From: Mycolicibacterium sp. P1-5
Lineage (GTDB): Bacteria > Actinomycetota > Actinomycetes > Mycobacteriales > Mycobacteriaceae
Reading direction: 5' to 3'
Assembly: GCF_008329565.1 (NCBI RefSeq)
Contig: NZ_NPKT01000011.1
Coordinates: 62,001 to 126,000, forward strand
DNA length: 64,000 nt
The notes below the pieces were generated by a model. That model was not told where the DNA came from. It did no database searches and worked only from the letters and a program-made list of their open reading frames with translations. Made by a program: the position numbers and the translations under genes. Below, in pieces: positions 27,031-35,837 of this stretch (position 1 is the first letter of the stretch; every line of letters starts with the position of its first letter).

Positions 27031-28155
27031 GTGCTTCCAATTGCGCGGTTCGGCGCCCACCTCGGCCGCGGTGCGCGACGACTCACCCTCGACAGCGCGC
27101 TGGGCGACAGCAGGTCGTTTCCTCGTCGGATCGCCGATCTGACGCCAACGTCGTTGTCCGCGATCGTCGGCCGCCGAATCGACTCGGTGGCGATCTTGGA
27201 CGGCGCAGGAGGCACCTCGAGCCGCGCCCGGCTCGGGCTCACCGGCGATGACGTCCCGGCATCGGTCTTCGTCAAGATGCCCGCCGCCACTGCCGGTATC
27301 AGGATGCTGGGGGAGCTGGCCGGCCTCGGTGAGACCGAAGCTCGGTTCTACCGTGAATTGGCACCGGAACTCGGGGCGGGCATTCCACGGTCTTACGGCT
27401 CGGCATTCGACGATCTGACGGGGCGTTTCGTGATCGTGCTGGAGGACATGACCACCTCGCCGTGCGAGTTCCCTGACACACTGAACCCGCTGTCGACGGA
27501 CCAGATGGCTCAAGTCCTCGAGGTGCTGGCCGGATTGCACGCGACGTTCTGGGGCCGTCTGCCCGAAAAATCCGGCGGCAGTGGGCAATTCGGCTGGCTG
27601 GTGGCGCCCTCGGACGACCCGGCCAATCTCCTGACGCCGATGGTTATGCGCACCTCGGCCCGCCGACTGGCGGGCTCGACGACGATACCCGTGCGGGCCG
27701 GCCGCTACATCTGGGAGAACTTCCCCGCCGTCACCGCGCTGATCGACAGAGGCCCGCACACCGTCCTGCACGGCGACTCCCATCCGGGTAACACGTTCTT
27801 CCGCGATGGGTGTGGCGGGTTGCTGGACTGGCAGGTCGTCCGGCGCGGTCATCCCTCGCGCGACCTCGCCTACGCGATCGTGCTCGGTACTCCCGCCGGC
27901 GACCGAGCGGACATCGAGCGCGACCTGCTCGACACGTATCGGACGGCACTGGCCGCCCACGGTGGACCGCAATTCGACCGCGACGACCTGTGGACACGCT
28001 ATCGGCAAGCTGTTGCGCACCCGTATCTTTCGAGCCTCGCCACCGCAGGACTCGGTGGCCTGCAATCCGAGGGCATCGCACTGGAGGGCCTGCGGCGCGC
28101 GGTGACGGCGCTGGAGGAACTCGAGACTGTCGTCGCGCTGCGGCGAGCTCGCTGA
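27031..28155 (+). CDS. Phosphotransferase (APH/ecdysteroid-kinase-like)
   Basis: A 374-residue protein-kinase-like phosphotransferase. Lys in 'ASVFVKMP' fits the ATP-binding lysine. The catalytic loop 'HGDSHPGNTFF' starts near residue 247, and 'GLLDWQVVRRGHPSRDLAY' is the metal-binding loop. The family phosphorylates small hydroxylated molecules (aminoglycosides, choline-like, ecdysteroid-like substrates); this group is widespread in mycobacteria with unknown substrates. The GTG start appears leaderless. It is convergent with the small exported protein gene, with 2 bp between the stops. Confidence 0.75.
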   Translation: MLPIARFGAHLGRGARRLTLDSALGDSRSFPRRIADLTPTSLSAIVGRRIDSVAILDGAGGTSSRARLGLTGDDVPASVFVKMPAATAGIRMLGELAGLGETEARFYRELAPELGAGIPRSYGSAFDDLTGRFVIVLEDMTTSPCEFPDTLNPLSTDQMAQVLEVLAGLHATFWGRLPEKSGGSGQFGWLVAPSDDPANLLTPMVMRTSARRLAGSTTIPVRAGRYIWENFPAVTALIDRGPHTVLHGDSHPGNTFFRDGCGGLLDWQVVRRGHPSRDLAYAIVLGTPAGDRADIERDLLDTYRTALAAHGGPQFDRDDLWTRYRQAVAHPYLSSLATAGLGGLQSEGIALEGLRRAVTALEELETVVALRRAR

Positions 28156-28157
28156 GA

Positions 28158-28445
28158 TTACTTGGCGCAGTTGATGGTGACGTAGGCGATGCCCTGAGCG
28201 CCCGCCGGCCCCTGTGTGTTGATGTCCGTCACGGTGCACTGCGAAAGCCCAGCGTTGGGGACCCCGTTCTCGTACTGCAGCGCGACGTCGTAGCCGGCGG
28301 CGTCGAGGTCACGAATGGTGGCCGCGGCCGATTCGGAGCCGGGCTCGGGGATACTCGGGGGATCGGCAACGGCTGACGGGGCCAACGCAACCGACGCGCC
28401 GACAGTGATCAGCAGCGGCGCGACGTAACGCATTTGGAGCGACAT
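28158..28445 (-). CDS. Small secreted mycobacterial protein
   Basis: A 95-residue secreted protein. The signal peptide 'MRYVAPLLITVGASVALAPS' ends at 'AVADPP', and the mature part of ~67 residues has 'ATIRDLDAAGYDVALQYENG' and 'LSQCTVTDI', with two Cys that could pair. This pattern recurs in small exported mycobacterial proteins without a known function. The ATG (28445) overlaps the last base of the MmpL stop, so it is translated with mmpS-mmpL and may assist that exporter. Confidence 0.7.
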   Translation of the reverse strand: MSLQMRYVAPLLITVGASVALAPSAVADPPSIPEPGSESAAATIRDLDAAGYDVALQYENGVPNAGLSQCTVTDINTQGPAGAQGIAYVTINCAK

Positions 28446-31400
28446 CAGAGTCCTTCCTGGACGACCGGCCTATAAGGGCTGCCGTCAAGGATGACAGCAA
28501 CGTCATGGCCGGACTTGCCACTGTGCGAACGGCGGCTGAACAGGTACCGAACAGCCGACGACTCGTCAGGTCGAATTGCCGGTGAGCCCGCGTCCACCGA
28601 GCGCCGCTCGGCCGCCTCCTGCGGTGTCGGCCAAGGCTCCGGCACCGGACGCTGACGCACCTTCTGCGGCCACCAGAACCAGCGGCCCAGCAGAGCCGCG
28701 ATCGACGGCGTCATGAACGACCGGACGACGAGGGTGTCGAACAACAGGCCCAGGGCGATCGTCGTTCCCACCTGGCCACCGACGCGGAGAGGACTGACGG
28801 CCATCGAAGCCATCGTGAAAGCGAACACGAGACCCGCCGAGGTCACCACCGAACCGCTGCCGGCCATGGCCCGGATGATCCCGGTGTTGAGTCCGGCGTG
28901 GATCTCTTCCTTGAACCTGGCCACCAGGAGCAGGTTGTAGTCCGAACCCACCGCCAGCAGGATGATCACCGCCATCGCGATCACCAGCCAGTGCAATGGC
29001 TGACCCAGAATGTGTTGCCACAGTAGGACCGAGAGCCCGAACGACGCGCCCAGCGACAGCACCACCGTGCCCACGATCACCGCGGCGGCCACCACGCTTC
29101 GGGTGATCACCAGCATGATGATGAAAATCAGGCACAGGGCCGCGATTCCGGCGATCATCAGGTCGTAGTTCGCGCCTTCCTGCATGTCCTTGTAGACCGA
29201 AGCCGTGCCACCGAGATAGACCTTCGAGCCCTCGAGCGGGGTGCCCTTGATCGCCTCGAAAGCGGCGTTCTTGATCTTGTCGATGTGCGAGATGCCTTCC
29301 GGCGTCGCGGGGTCTCCTTCGTGGGAGATGATGAATCGCACCGCTTTTCCGTCTGGCGAGACGAACATCTTCAGGCCGCGCTTGAATTCCGGGTTGTCGA
29401 ACACCTCGGGGGGCAGATAGAACGAGTCGTCGTTCTTGGACGCGTCGTAGGCCTGGCCCAGCGCAGTTGCGTTCTGCTGCATGGCGTCCATCTGATTCTG
29501 CAGGCCACCCATCGTCGACTGCATGGTCAACATGGTGGTCTTCATCGTCTTCATGGTCGCGATCATCGGCGGCATGACCTCGATCATCTTGGGCATCAAG
29601 ACGTCGAGCCTGTCCATGTCGACCATCAGTGACCCGAGATCGTCACTGAGCGTGTCGATTCCGTCGAGCGAATCGAAGATCGACCGCATCGACCAGCAGA
29701 TCGGGATGTCGAAACAGTGCGGTTCCCAGTACAGGTAGTTACGGATCGGCCGGAAGAAATCGTCAAAATTGGAGATGTTGTCCCGGATTTCATTGGTGTC
29801 GGCGACCATCTGCTTGGTCTTCCCCACCATGCTGTGGGTGATTCCCACCATCTCTCGGGTCAGCGCCAGCATGCGCTCCATGGTGTCGATGGTGACCTGG
29901 AGCTCGTCACCCATCTTCAGCATGTCCTTCATGCGGTCCTGCAGGTAGGACATGTTCATCGTCTGGTTGGTGCCCTGCATGCTGATGATGAACGGAATCG
30001 ACGTGTGCTCGATCGGGGTGCCGAGCGGACGGGTGATGGTCTGCACACGGCCGATACCCGGAATGTGGAACACCGTCTTGGCGATCCTGTCGACGACCAG
30101 CATGTCGGCCGGATTACGTACATCGTGGTCGGTTTCGAGCAGCAACAGCTCGGGATTCATCCGGGCTTGCGGGAAGTGCCGGTCGGCGGCCGCGTAGCCC
30201 TGGTTGGCCGGAATGGTGCCGGGCAGGTAGTAGCGATCGTTGTAGTTGGTCTTATAAGACGGCAGCGCCAGCAGACCGATCAGCGACAGTGCGATCGACG
30301 CGACCAGGATCGGCCCTGGCCAGCGGACAACCGCGGCTCCGACTCGTCGCCAGGTGTGGGTGTTCATCTTCCGCTTGGGCTCGAACAGGCCGAACCGGGC
30401 GCCGATCGAGATGACGGCGGCGCCCAAGGTCAGGGCCGCGAGCACCACGACCAGCATGCCGATCGCCAGCGGGAAGCCGAGCGACTGGAAATAGGGCAGC
30501 CGGGTGAAGTGCAGGCAGAACGTCGCGCCGGCGATGGTCAGGCCCGAGCCCAGGATCACGTGGGAAGTGCCGTGGTACATCGAGTAGAAGGCCGTCTCGC
30601 GGTCCTCGCCGGCCAGCCTTGCTTCGTGATAGCGGCCGATCAGGAATATCGCGTAGTCGGTGGCGGCTGCGATGGCCAGGGTCGCCAGCAGGTTCACCGC
30701 GAATGTCGACAGGCCGATGACTTCGAAATTTCCGAGGAAGGCGATGACCCCTCGGGCCGCGGTGAGTTCGGTGAACACCATGACGAGCACCAGGATCACC
30801 GTCGTGATGGATCGGTAGACCAACAGCAGCATCACGAAGATCACCGCGATGGTGATGCCCTCGATCAGCTTGACGGCGGAGTCACCCGCGTTGTGCTGGT
30901 CATGGCTCAGCGCGGTCGGGCCGGTGACGTAGGCCTTGATTCCGGCAGGCGGGGGATTGTCCTTGACGATCTTGGTGATCGCGTCGATGGACTCGTTGGC
31001 CAGGGCCTCGCCCTGGTTACCGGCCAGGTACACCTGGACGTAGGCGGCCTTGCCGTCAGCGCTTTGAGACCCCGCAGCGGTCAGCGGATCGCCCCAGAAG
31101 TCCTGGATGTGTTCGACGTGCTTGGTGTCCGCGCGCAGCTTCTGCATCAAGCCGTCGTAATAGTGGTGCGCCTCGGGACCCAGCTGTTGGTCGCTTTCCA
31201 GCAGCACCATCGCGCTGCTGTTCGACTTGAACTCCTGAAAGTCCTTGCCGACCTTCTTCATGGCCTTCATCGACGGCGCATCCTCGGGCGCCAACGAGAC
31301 CGTGTGCTCTTGGCTCACCTGTTCCAGCGACGGAACGGCGACGCTGAGCACGACGACCAGCCCGAGCCAGAGCAGCACGATCGGTACCGAGAACGCCCGG

Positions 31401-31453
31401 ACGAACCGCGGAATGAGCGGGTTCTTCCTCGGTGGGGACTGGAGGTCGGTCAT
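28445..31453 (-). CDS. mmpL: MmpL family RND transporter with extended C-terminus
   Basis: A 1002-residue MmpL4/5-type transporter, collinear with and closely similar to the one at 12835-15696. It shares '[11 protein letters not shown]', '[16 protein letters not shown]', the second periplasmic domain with '[16 protein letters not shown]', and '[17 protein letters not shown]'. Unlike its paralogue it carries ~55 extra C-terminal residues, including '[17 protein letters not shown]', predicted cytosolic. It overlaps mmpS by 4 bp (ATGA) and the small secreted protein gene by 1 bp. The MmpS pairing and MmpL4/5 similarity suggest siderophore or lipid export, or drug efflux. Confidence 0.9.
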   Translation of the reverse strand: MTDLQSPPRKNPLIPRFVRAFSVPIVLLWLGLVVVLSVAVPSLEQVSQEHTVSLAPEDAPSMKAMKKVGKDFQEFKSNSSAMVLLESDQQLGPEAHHYYDGLMQKLRADTKHVEHIQDFWGDPLTAAGSQSADGKAAYVQVYLAGNQGEALANESIDAITKIVKDNPPPAGIKAYVTGPTALSHDQHNAGDSAVKLIEGITIAVIFVMLLLVYRSITTVILVLVMVFTELTAARGVIAFLGNFEVIGLSTFAVNLLATLAIAAATDYAIFLIGRYHEARLAGEDRETAFYSMYHGTSHVILGSGLTIAGATFCLHFTRLPYFQSLGFPLAIGMLVVVLAALTLGAAVISIGARFGLFEPKRKMNTHTWRRVGAAVVRWPGPILVASIALSLIGLLALPSYKTNYNDRYYLPGTIPANQGYAAADRHFPQARMNPELLLLETDHDVRNPADMLVVDRIAKTVFHIPGIGRVQTITRPLGTPIEHTSIPFIISMQGTNQTMNMSYLQDRMKDMLKMGDELQVTIDTMERMLALTREMVGITHSMVGKTKQMVADTNEIRDNISNFDDFFRPIRNYLYWEPHCFDIPICWSMRSIFDSLDGIDTLSDDLGSLMVDMDRLDVLMPKMIEVMPPMIATMKTMKTTMLTMQSTMGGLQNQMDAMQQNATALGQAYDASKNDDSFYLPPEVFDNPEFKRGLKMFVSPDGKAVRFIISHEGDPATPEGISHIDKIKNAAFEAIKGTPLEGSKVYLGGTASVYKDMQEGANYDLMIAGIAALCLIFIIMLVITRSVVAAAVIVGTVVLSLGASFGLSVLLWQHILGQPLHWLVIAMAVIILLAVGSDYNLLLVARFKEEIHAGLNTGIIRAMAGSGSVVTSAGLVFAFTMASMAVSPLRVGGQVGTTIALGLLFDTLVVRSFMTPSIAALLGRWFWWPQKVRQRPVPEPWPTPQEAAERRSVDAGSPAIRPDESSAVRYLFSRRSHSGKSGHDVAVILDGSPYRPVVQEGL

Positions 31454-31881
31454 GCGGACTTCACCAGGCAGAAGGTCTGGGCGTTGACGCCGGTCGAGGT
31501 CTTCTCATCCTTGAGCACGCCGTCGACCAGAATGCGGCAGCCGATGGTGTCGGTGTCGCCCTGGGCCACGATGTTGGCGCTGGCGGCGGGAGCTGTCGTG
31601 GTCAGCGTCAGCGACCAGGGCAGCGTGATGTCACGGGCGATCTGGGGCTGCGCGTCCAGATCGAGGTAGTTGATGGTTGCCACTGCGCCTTCGGGGCCAA
31701 AGATCTGATAGGTCACTTGCTTGGGGTTGAACGGCTTGGTGTCGTTGGCCAGGCCGCTGCCGGGGCGGGTGAGCTCGGTCTTACCGAAGACGCCGTGTAG
31801 CCGGAAGACGCCGAACACGGCGATGCCCACCACGATCACGATGACCAGCGGTATCCACGCCCGCCTCAGTGCCTTGACCAT
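31450..31881 (-). CDS. mmpS: MmpS family membrane accessory protein
   Basis: A 143-residue MmpS protein. One N-terminal membrane helix ('[20 protein letters not shown]') leads to a periplasmic beta-sandwich with '[17 protein letters not shown]', '[20 protein letters not shown]' and '[13 protein letters not shown]', including the two conserved Cys (IGC, TFC). MmpS works with its MmpL partner in export. First gene of the mmpS-mmpL-small-protein operon, with operator-like repeats ~120 bp upstream. Confidence 0.9.
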   Translation of the reverse strand: MVKALRRAWIPLVIVIVVGIAVFGVFRLHGVFGKTELTRPGSGLANDTKPFNPKQVTYQIFGPEGAVATINYLDLDAQPQIARDITLPWSLTLTTTAPAASANIVAQGDTDTIGCRILVDGVLKDEKTSTGVNAQTFCLVKSA

Positions 31882-31999
31882 AGGATTCCCCGACGAAACT
31901 ACGACGCCGGTACGGACAGCGCGGTTACTCCTCCGGCGCCGTTCGTGAGCGCGGCCATCGGTCCCATCTCAACCCCGATTTCTTGTGTGTTGCGACAGC

Positions 32000-32034
32000 T
32001 TAGCTGAGTTAACGTAAGAGATTAGCTCACTTAA
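32000..32034 (-). promoter_or_regulatory. Operator-like repeats upstream of mmpS
   Basis: TGAGTTAA (32005-32012) and TTAGCTCA (32022-32029) form an inverted repeat with one mismatch and a 9-nt spacer. The flanks also give an 11/13 direct match, TTAGCTGAGTTAA (32000-32012) to TTAGCTCACTTAA (32022-32034). TetR/MarR-type repressors commonly control mmpS-mmpL operons; no such regulator is encoded next to this one. Confidence 0.45.
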
Positions 32035-32205
32035 TTGATTGGACGATACCCCCGGCAGCTCCACCGTCCGATTCCCACCGGGACGTTCGTGCCCGAGGTC
32101 ACATCGTGCGCCGGAGGCGGCTCCGATCACACTGTGGGACGCGCTGATTACAGTGTCACGCCGTCAATTGTGTGAGATGGCTCGTGCGGCAGTGTTTAGC
32201 TGTCC

Positions 32206-32211
32206 TACAAT
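32206..32211 (+). promoter_or_regulatory. -10-like element of a (nearly) leaderless promoter
   Basis: TACAAT lies 7 bp before the ATG at 32219, so the transcript would begin at or next to the start codon. No Shine-Dalgarno precedes the ATG. The -35 region is not recognisable. Confidence 0.4.
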
Positions 32212-32218
32212 CTTGGCC

Positions 32219-32557
32219 ATGAACGTTACGAGGCTTGCCATGGCCGCCGTTGCGGCCGTCGCGGCGCCGATCGTCCTGGCCGCGCCGTCGCATGCCGACC
32301 CCGACACCGATTTCGCAAATCAGCTGCATACCTTCGGGATCTACGGGCCTCGTGACTACAACGCCTGGATCGGCAAGATCACCTGCAAGCGCCTGGCGAC
32401 CGGCCTGGACAAAGACGCCTACGCCTCGGCGAAGTTCCTGGTGACCAACCTCCCGATGGGCACCAACCAGGGCCAGGCTCTGCAATTCCTCGGCGCTGCG
32501 ATCGGCACCTACTGCCCGGACCAGGTCGGCGTTCTGCAGAGGGCTTCGGTCGGCTAA
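32219..32557 (+). CDS. Secreted DUF732 protein
   Basis: A 112-residue exported protein. The signal 'MNVTRLAMAAVAAVAAPIVL' ends at 'AAPSHAD', and a ~80-residue DUF732 domain has 'DFANQLHTFGIYGPRDYNAW' and two Cys (ITC, TYC) likely to form a disulfide. DUF732 proteins are abundant small secreted mycobacterial proteins of unknown function. The upstream 60 codons of open frame contain no signal and are rejected in favour of ATG 32219. Confidence 0.82.
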   Translation: MNVTRLAMAAVAAVAAPIVLAAPSHADPDTDFANQLHTFGIYGPRDYNAWIGKITCKRLATGLDKDAYASAKFLVTNLPMGTNQGQALQFLGAAIGTYCPDQVGVLQRASVG

Positions 32558-32566
32558 CCGCCTCCG

Positions 32567-33019
32567 ATGGCAGGTCCCGTCGACCGGGTCGTCAGTGCTG
32601 AGGTGCCCGGTGCACCGGACGCGGTTCGCGCCCATTACGTCGACCTGAACAACATCAAGGACGTCCACCCGTTGGTGGTGTCGGTCGAGACCCTGTCGCA
32701 CACGACCACCGATGACGGCTACGTGCACGTCTATCGGGTGCGCGACCGCATCCCGCTGGGCCCGGTGAATCTTGCGATCACCTATACGGCACGACTGGAG
32801 GTGCCGTCGACCGGACCGGTGCGTACCGAGGCCCGCCAATTCCCGGCCGTTCGCCTGGAGTCGGTGGTGTCTTTCGACCCGATACCCGCGGGGACCCGGC
32901 TGACCGAGCGGATCCGGTTCACGGCGCCGTGGCCGTTACTCGCCGTCACCGTGCGGCAGGCCGTCGCGGCGCACACGGAGATGCTGGCCGGAATCCGCCG
33001 GCATTTCGAGGTCGGCTAG
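32567..33019 (+). CDS. SRPBCC (START/polyketide-cyclase fold) protein
   Basis: A 150-residue protein with the SRPBCC helix-grip layout. The N-terminal strand 'VVSAEVPGAPDAVRAHYVDL' has the loop-helix expected before the cavity, a central antiparallel region contains 'VYRVRDRIPLGPVNLAITY', and a long C-terminal helix ends 'HTEMLAGIRRHF'. It probably binds a hydrophobic ligand. No catalytic residues can be assigned. It starts 9 bp after the DUF732 stop and is convergent with the SDR gene. Confidence 0.7.
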   Translation: MAGPVDRVVSAEVPGAPDAVRAHYVDLNNIKDVHPLVVSVETLSHTTTDDGYVHVYRVRDRIPLGPVNLAITYTARLEVPSTGPVRTEARQFPAVRLESVVSFDPIPAGTRLTERIRFTAPWPLLAVTVRQAVAAHTEMLAGIRRHFEVG

Positions 33020-33024
33020 GCGCA

Positions 33025-33765
33025 TCAGCCCGCGGTCTTGCCGTTGTCGACGTTGTAGACCGCTCCGTGGATGGTGGTCGCGTCGTCACTGGCGAGGAAC
33101 GCGATCACCTTCGCCACATCGACCGGCGCCATCATCCCGCGCGGCGCAGCGATGCGCATGATGAGGTTCCAGTCGGCGTCGTCGGGAGTCTTGAAGTCGG
33201 TCACCTGGGGAGTGAGCATCCCGCCCGGGCAGATGACGTTCACCCGCAGCTGTTCCTTGGTGTACTCGATCGCCAAGGCCTTGGTCATCCCGACCAGTCC
33301 GTGCTTGGCCGCGCAGTACGCCGCCGAATAGACCTCGCCCTCGACGCCGGCGATCGAGGCGACGTTGACGATGTTGCCACCGACCTCCAACAGATGCGGT
33401 AACGCCGCCCGGATCAGATAGAACGGCCCGTTCAGGTTCACCGCGAGGTCGTAATCCCAGTCCTCGTCGGTGACGGACGTGGTGTGCCGCATCTGGTGAA
33501 AGCCCGCCGCATTCACCAGCACGTCGAGCCGGCCGAACCGTTCGACACACTGCGCGACGGCATCCCGGCACGCCTGCGCGCTGGTGATGTCGACCGACGA
33601 ATACGCCCCTCCGGCAACGGATTCGAACACCGTCGCCATCCGCTCGTCGTCGCGGGCGATACCGAACACCGTCGCTCCCCGCTCGGCGAAGACCTGCGCG
33701 GTCGCGGCGCCGAGGCCCGACGACGCACCGGTCACCAGAGCGACTTTCCCGTCCAGCTGTGTCAT
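33025..33765 (-). CDS. Classical SDR family oxidoreductase
   Basis: A 246-residue short-chain dehydrogenase. 'TGASSGLG' at about 12-19 binds NAD(P), 'VLVNAAG' follows, and 'NVASIAG' with 'YCAAK' provides the catalytic Ser, Tyr and Lys. 'CPGGMLTPQV' is the usual post-catalytic loop. Substrate not predictable. ATG 33765 follows GGAG. It lies 17 bp downstream of the cysteine-ladder protein gene in the same direction and appears to be the last gene of the leftward run that begins with the peptide ABC importer. Confidence 0.85.
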   Translation of the reverse strand: MTQLDGKVALVTGASSGLGAATAQVFAERGATVFGIARDDERMATVFESVAGGAYSSVDITSAQACRDAVAQCVERFGRLDVLVNAAGFHQMRHTTSVTDEDWDYDLAVNLNGPFYLIRAALPHLLEVGGNIVNVASIAGVEGEVYSAAYCAAKHGLVGMTKALAIEYTKEQLRVNVICPGGMLTPQVTDFKTPDDADWNLIMRIAAPRGMMAPVDVAKVIAFLASDDATTIHGAVYNVDNGKTAG

Positions 33766-33782
33766 GACTCCAGACCCTTCAC

Positions 33783-34232
33783 CTAGGCGTGTACGTCGCG
33801 AAGACCTTTCGCGTTGCGCAGGCCCGAGCAGTTGTAGCACCCAACGCAGCCGACACAGTCCGTACATCTCACACAGCCGACACACGCCGTGCAGCGACGG
33901 CATGCGACACAGGCCACGCAGGCGACGCACTTATGCAGCCGCACCGACAGCACGGTGAGCACGCTGCCTGCGATGAGGGCGCTGCCCGCGGTGGCCACCG
34001 ACCCGACGACGAGTGCGCTCCCGGCCGTGGCGATCGACGCGCTGACAGCGGCACTGCCCACGGTGGCGATCGAGGCGTTGACCGCCGCACTGCCGGTGGT
34101 GGCGATGGATCCGGCGACCACGACGCTGTTGGTTGTGGTTATCGATCCGGTGACGACCGCGCTGTTGGTGGTGGCGATGGAGCCGGTCACCGCGTGAGGC
34201 TCGGGGGAATTCAAGACGGCGAGTGTTTTCAC
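33783..34232 (-). CDS. Hexapeptide-repeat protein with a 12-cysteine ladder (unknown function)
   Basis: A 149-residue protein I cannot assign to a known family. After 13 residues come 14 hexapeptides (residues 14-97) with Ser at the fifth position of every one (Ser18 to Ser96, step 6). Alternate units follow [AVL]-[VI]-x-[GA]-S-[IV] and A/T-T-x-[GN]-S-A. From Cys102 to Cys135 a Cys occurs at every third residue, 12 in all, and Cys102 falls exactly on the next Ser position, so the ladder continues the repeat register. The end is 'YNCSGLRNAKGLRDVHA'. The pattern predicts a beta-solenoid like bactofilins or left-handed beta-helices, with a Cys-lined end that could bind metal or crosslink. There is no signal peptide. 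The GTG start lies 12 bp after the ABC ATPase stop. Confidence 0.75.
   Translation of the reverse strand: MKTLAVLNSPEPHAVTGSIATTNSAVVTGSITTTNSVVVAGSIATTGSAAVNASIATVGSAAVSASIATAGSALVVGSVATAGSALIAGSVLTVLSVRLHKCVACVACVACRRCTACVGCVRCTDCVGCVGCYNCSGLRNAKGLRDVHA
33828..34193 (-). repeat. Coding tandem repeats: 36-bp/12-residue units plus Cys-x-x tract
   Basis: Seven imperfect 36-bp units (33942-34193) encode the paired hexapeptides. The 33828-33929 stretch encodes 12 cysteines spaced every 9 bp. The DNA copies are diverged at synonymous sites while the Ser and Cys positions are invariant, which suggests selection on protein structure. Confidence 0.75.
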
Positions 34233-34244
34233 ACCACGAGCATG

Positions 34245-35837
34245 TCAGCCCGAGCGCGGCCGTGCGGGTGGGACGGCCGCCAGCAATATGCGGGTGTACT
34301 CCTGTTCGGGTGCGCTGAGCAGGTCGGCGGCGGGCCGGTATTCGACCGCTCCGCCGTCGCGCAGCACGAGCACGTCGTGGCTCATCTGCTCGACGACGGC
34401 AAGGTCGTGGGAGATGAACAAATAGGTCAGGCCGAGCTCGCGTTGCAGATCGGTGAGGAGGTCCAGGACCCGGGCCTGGACCGAGACGTCGAGGGACGCC
34501 GTCGCTTCGTCGAGAATCACCAATTCCGGTTCGACCGCCAGTGCGCGGGCGATGCTGACCCGTTGCCGCTGCCCGCCGGAGAGCTCATGTGGATAGCGCG
34601 ATGCGAAGTCGGCCGGTAGACCCACCAGCTCCAGCAGCTCGGCCACCCGCTCATTGCGGGCTTGCCTGCCATGCCGAATACGATGCACGGCAAGCGGTTC
34701 GGAGATCGCCGCACCGACCCGGGTGCGCGGGTCGAGTGCTGCAAACGGGTCCTGCAGCACGAGGCTGATCCGTCGCCGCAGCGCCTTCTCGTCGGCGCCG
34801 CGCACCCCGAGAATGTCGACTCCGTCCAGCGTCGCCGTGCCCGAGCTGGGCTTGACCAATCCGGTGAGGGCCCCGGCCACCGTCGACTTGCCGGACCCGG
34901 ATTCACCGACCAGACCCAAGGTGGTGCCACGGCGGATCTGGAACGTCAGCTCCTTGACGGCCGGCGCGCCGCCGAACTCCACGTCGAGCTTGTCGACGTC
35001 GAGCAGGACAGGTGCATCGGCCGGGGCCGGCTGTGGACCACCGGCTCCGATCAGCGGGCGGGCGTCGAGCAGTTCGCGGGTATAGGCATGGCGCGGCCGG
35101 TCGAAGATGTCGAAGATCGGCGCCTGTTCCACCGCGAGCCCGTCCTGCAGCACGGTGACGGTATCGGCCACCTGGCCAACAAGTCCCAGATCGTGACTGA
35201 TCCACACCACGGCGGCCCCGAAGTCGCGCTGCAAGTCCTTGATGAGTTCGACGATCTGCGCCTGCGTCGTCACATCTAAAGCGGTGGTCGGTTCGTCGGC
35301 GACGAGGAGCCCGGGATCACAGGCCAGCGCGATCGCCACCATGACGCGCTGCCGCTGACCTCCAGACAGCTGGTGCGGGTAGCTGTCCAATCGGCGTTCC
35401 GCGTCGGGGAGCCCGACGGCCTCCAGTAACTCGAGGGCGCTTTGACGCGCACTCCTACGGGTCAGATTGCGGTGCGCCTGAAGCGATTCGGTGATCTGAC
35501 GCTCCAACGTCAGCAGCGGATTGAGCGACGTCCCAGGGTCCTGGAACACGAACCCGATGCGGCCGCCGTGCACGCTGCGCAGCACGCGCGGCTTTGCGCC
35601 CACCAGCTGGATGGCATCCGAATCAGTTTCGGCGCCAAGCTGACTCGAGCCGGTGATCACCGCGCCCGGGGCATCGAGCAGGCCGGTGGCCGCCAACGCG
35701 GTCATCGTCTTGCCAGAACCCGATTCGCCGACGATCCCCAAGGTCTGCTCCGGCTCGACGTCGAACGAGATGCCCCGCACGATCTCTCGGCGTCCGAGCC
35801 GCACCTGCAGGTCGTGCACACTGAGCACCGGCGTCAT
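34245..35837 (-). CDS. Peptide/nickel ABC importer ATPase, two fused domains (DppD-DppF type)
   Basis: A 530-residue protein with two complete ABC ATPase domains. Both contain a Walker A 'GESGSGK', a signature ('HQLSGGQRQRV' and 'HELSGGQRQRV') and Walker B with the catalytic Glu ('LLVADEPTTALD' and 'LVILDEATASLD'). This is the fused DppDF/OppDF arrangement energising uptake of oligopeptides or similar compounds. The ATG 35837 overlaps the DppC-like stop as ATGA; the open frame further upstream is a shadow of that gene. Confidence 0.9.
   Translation of the reverse strand: MTPVLSVHDLQVRLGRREIVRGISFDVEPEQTLGIVGESGSGKTMTALAATGLLDAPGAVITGSSQLGAETDSDAIQLVGAKPRVLRSVHGGRIGFVFQDPGTSLNPLLTLERQITESLQAHRNLTRRSARQSALELLEAVGLPDAERRLDSYPHQLSGGQRQRVMVAIALACDPGLLVADEPTTALDVTTQAQIVELIKDLQRDFGAAVVWISHDLGLVGQVADTVTVLQDGLAVEQAPIFDIFDRPRHAYTRELLDARPLIGAGGPQPAPADAPVLLDVDKLDVEFGGAPAVKELTFQIRRGTTLGLVGESGSGKSTVAGALTGLVKPSSGTATLDGVDILGVRGADEKALRRRISLVLQDPFAALDPRTRVGAAISEPLAVHRIRHGRQARNERVAELLELVGLPADFASRYPHELSGGQRQRVSIARALAVEPELVILDEATASLDVSVQARVLDLLTDLQRELGLTYLFISHDLAVVEQMSHDVLVLRDGGAVEYRPAADLLSAPEQEYTRILLAAVPPARPRSG

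Larger units (their letters stand above)
31882..32218. other. Divergent intergenic region (337 bp) between mmpS and a DUF732 gene
   Basis: It contains an AT-rich segment at 31990-32045, unlike its surroundings, with the inverted repeat described separately. A -10-like TACAAT at 32206-32211 serves the rightward gene. The stretch 32046-32200 shows nothing convincing. Confidence 0.5.

Noticed and set aside
33942..34193. Regular 36-bp repeats resembling a CRISPR array in period
   Set aside because: The units are contiguous, diverged and in frame, encoding 12-residue protein repeats; there are no unique spacers and no cas genes.
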